Of a stretch of DNA of 6,555 bases, positions 6,202 to 6,555 are shown piece by piece; positions within the stretch are counted from its first letter, which is position 1; every line of letters starts with the position of its first letter. The notes under the pieces were generated by a model, which was not told the origin of the DNA, made no database searches, and worked only from the letters and a program-made list of their open reading frames with translations. Origin of the DNA: Halomonas sp. (GTDB lineage Bacteria; Pseudomonadota; Gammaproteobacteria; Pseudomonadales; Oleiphilaceae); assembly GCA_007135745.1 (NCBI GenBank), contig SLIH01000250.1, forward strand, positions 1-6,555, read 5' to 3'. A program made the translations under genes and the position numbers.

Positions 6202-6555
6202 AGATCAAGCGAAGTCGTTCCGTCCTTGGCGTGCTGAAAGCTGTCCGGCCCCACAAATTGCCCTTCCGTCGCAATGTGGCGAGGGCGGCAGTGGCGATGA
6301 TCTATCGATTACCGGAAGAGGGTGGCGCAGAGATTCTGTTTATCCAGCGCGCCAGGCGGGAGGGTGACCCCTGGTCCGGCCACATGGCCTTTCCCGGCGG
6401 ACGCCTGGAACAGGGCGACAGCTCCAGCCGCTACACAGCCATTCGAGAAACCCTGGAAGAAACCGGGCTCGATCTCGCCACCTACGGCCGCCACCAGGCC
6501 CGCCTCCCGGACCTGCTCACCCGCCAGCACAGCCGCTGGGCACCCATGGTGGTCA
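6195..6555 (+). CDS. Nudix hydrolase, CoA-pyrophosphatase-like (3' end missing)
   Basis: The first 120 residues are present and the frame runs off the window end. The Nudix region reads DPWSGHMAFPGGRLEQGD (58-75) and then AIRETLEETGL (82-92), with the metal-binding RExxEExG glutamates Glu85, Glu88 and Glu89. The spacing between the GG and RE elements is one residue longer than in the classical G-x5-E-x7-RE box, as I recall for the CoA-pyrophosphatase (NudL-like) branch, whose SGHxAFPGG-type lead-in is also present. Members hydrolyse CoA and derivatives or other nucleoside diphosphate compounds; the substrate here is inferred only. I chose GTG at 6195: it has AGAGGA at 6185-6190, an in-frame stop lies just upstream (6183-6185), and the extra 34 residues before the first ATG (6297) include the basic segment and first strand (HKLPFRRNVARAAVAMIY) expected for the fold. 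It lies 79 bp after lpxL without an obvious terminator. Confidence 0.88.
   Translation, partial: MSKIKRSRSVLGVLKAVRPHKLPFRRNVARAAVAMIYRLPEEGGAEILFIQRARREGDPWSGHMAFPGGRLEQGDSSSRYTAIRETLEETGLDLATYGRHQARLPDLLTRQHSRWAPMVV

Noticed and set aside
6155..6367. 70-codon + strand frame overlapping the start of the Nudix gene
   Set aside because: It ends inside the Nudix coding region in another frame and has no recognisable content; the Nudix frame is supported by clear family motifs.

Overview
This window looks like chromosomal housekeeping DNA from a GC-rich gammaproteobacterium. The protein sequences resemble Pseudomonas/Marinobacter-type homologues, and a marine Marinobacter-like host is my best guess; that is inference from family resemblance, not a search. 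No mobile element, tRNA, rRNA or CRISPR array was seen.

Layout. (1) Positions 2-3286, + strand: the 3' part of aceE (pyruvate dehydrogenase E1) and a complete two-lipoyl-domain aceF (dihydrolipoyl acetyltransferase, E2), 30 bp apart and almost certainly co-transcribed. Together they convert pyruvate to acetyl-CoA; the E3 gene (lpd) is not directly downstream. (2) Positions 3287-3740: a gap with no large gene. It holds a weak hairpin after aceF, a candidate sigma70 promoter, a roughly 144-nt leader carrying two copies of a strong Shine-Dalgarno sequence, a 36-codon small ORF and a very strong, probably bidirectional terminator. Together these look like a free-standing transcription unit of about 316 nt encoding a small acidic peptide that I do not recognise. 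(3) Positions 3751-5009, - strand: trhO (rhodanese-type tRNA uridine hydroxylase), preceded by a 68-residue small membrane protein. (4) Positions 5010-5131: a compact divergent promoter region. (5) Positions 5132-6115, + strand: an LpxL-type lipid A secondary acyltransferase with a very basic C-terminal tail. (6) Positions 6195-6555, + strand: the start of a Nudix hydrolase of the CoA-pyrophosphatase type, cut by the window end.

Most of the window is conventional metabolism, tRNA modification and envelope synthesis. The part that deserves a second look is 3388-3740, where a small ORF with excellent expression signals sits behind a leader that could form alternative structures around its ribosome-binding site.
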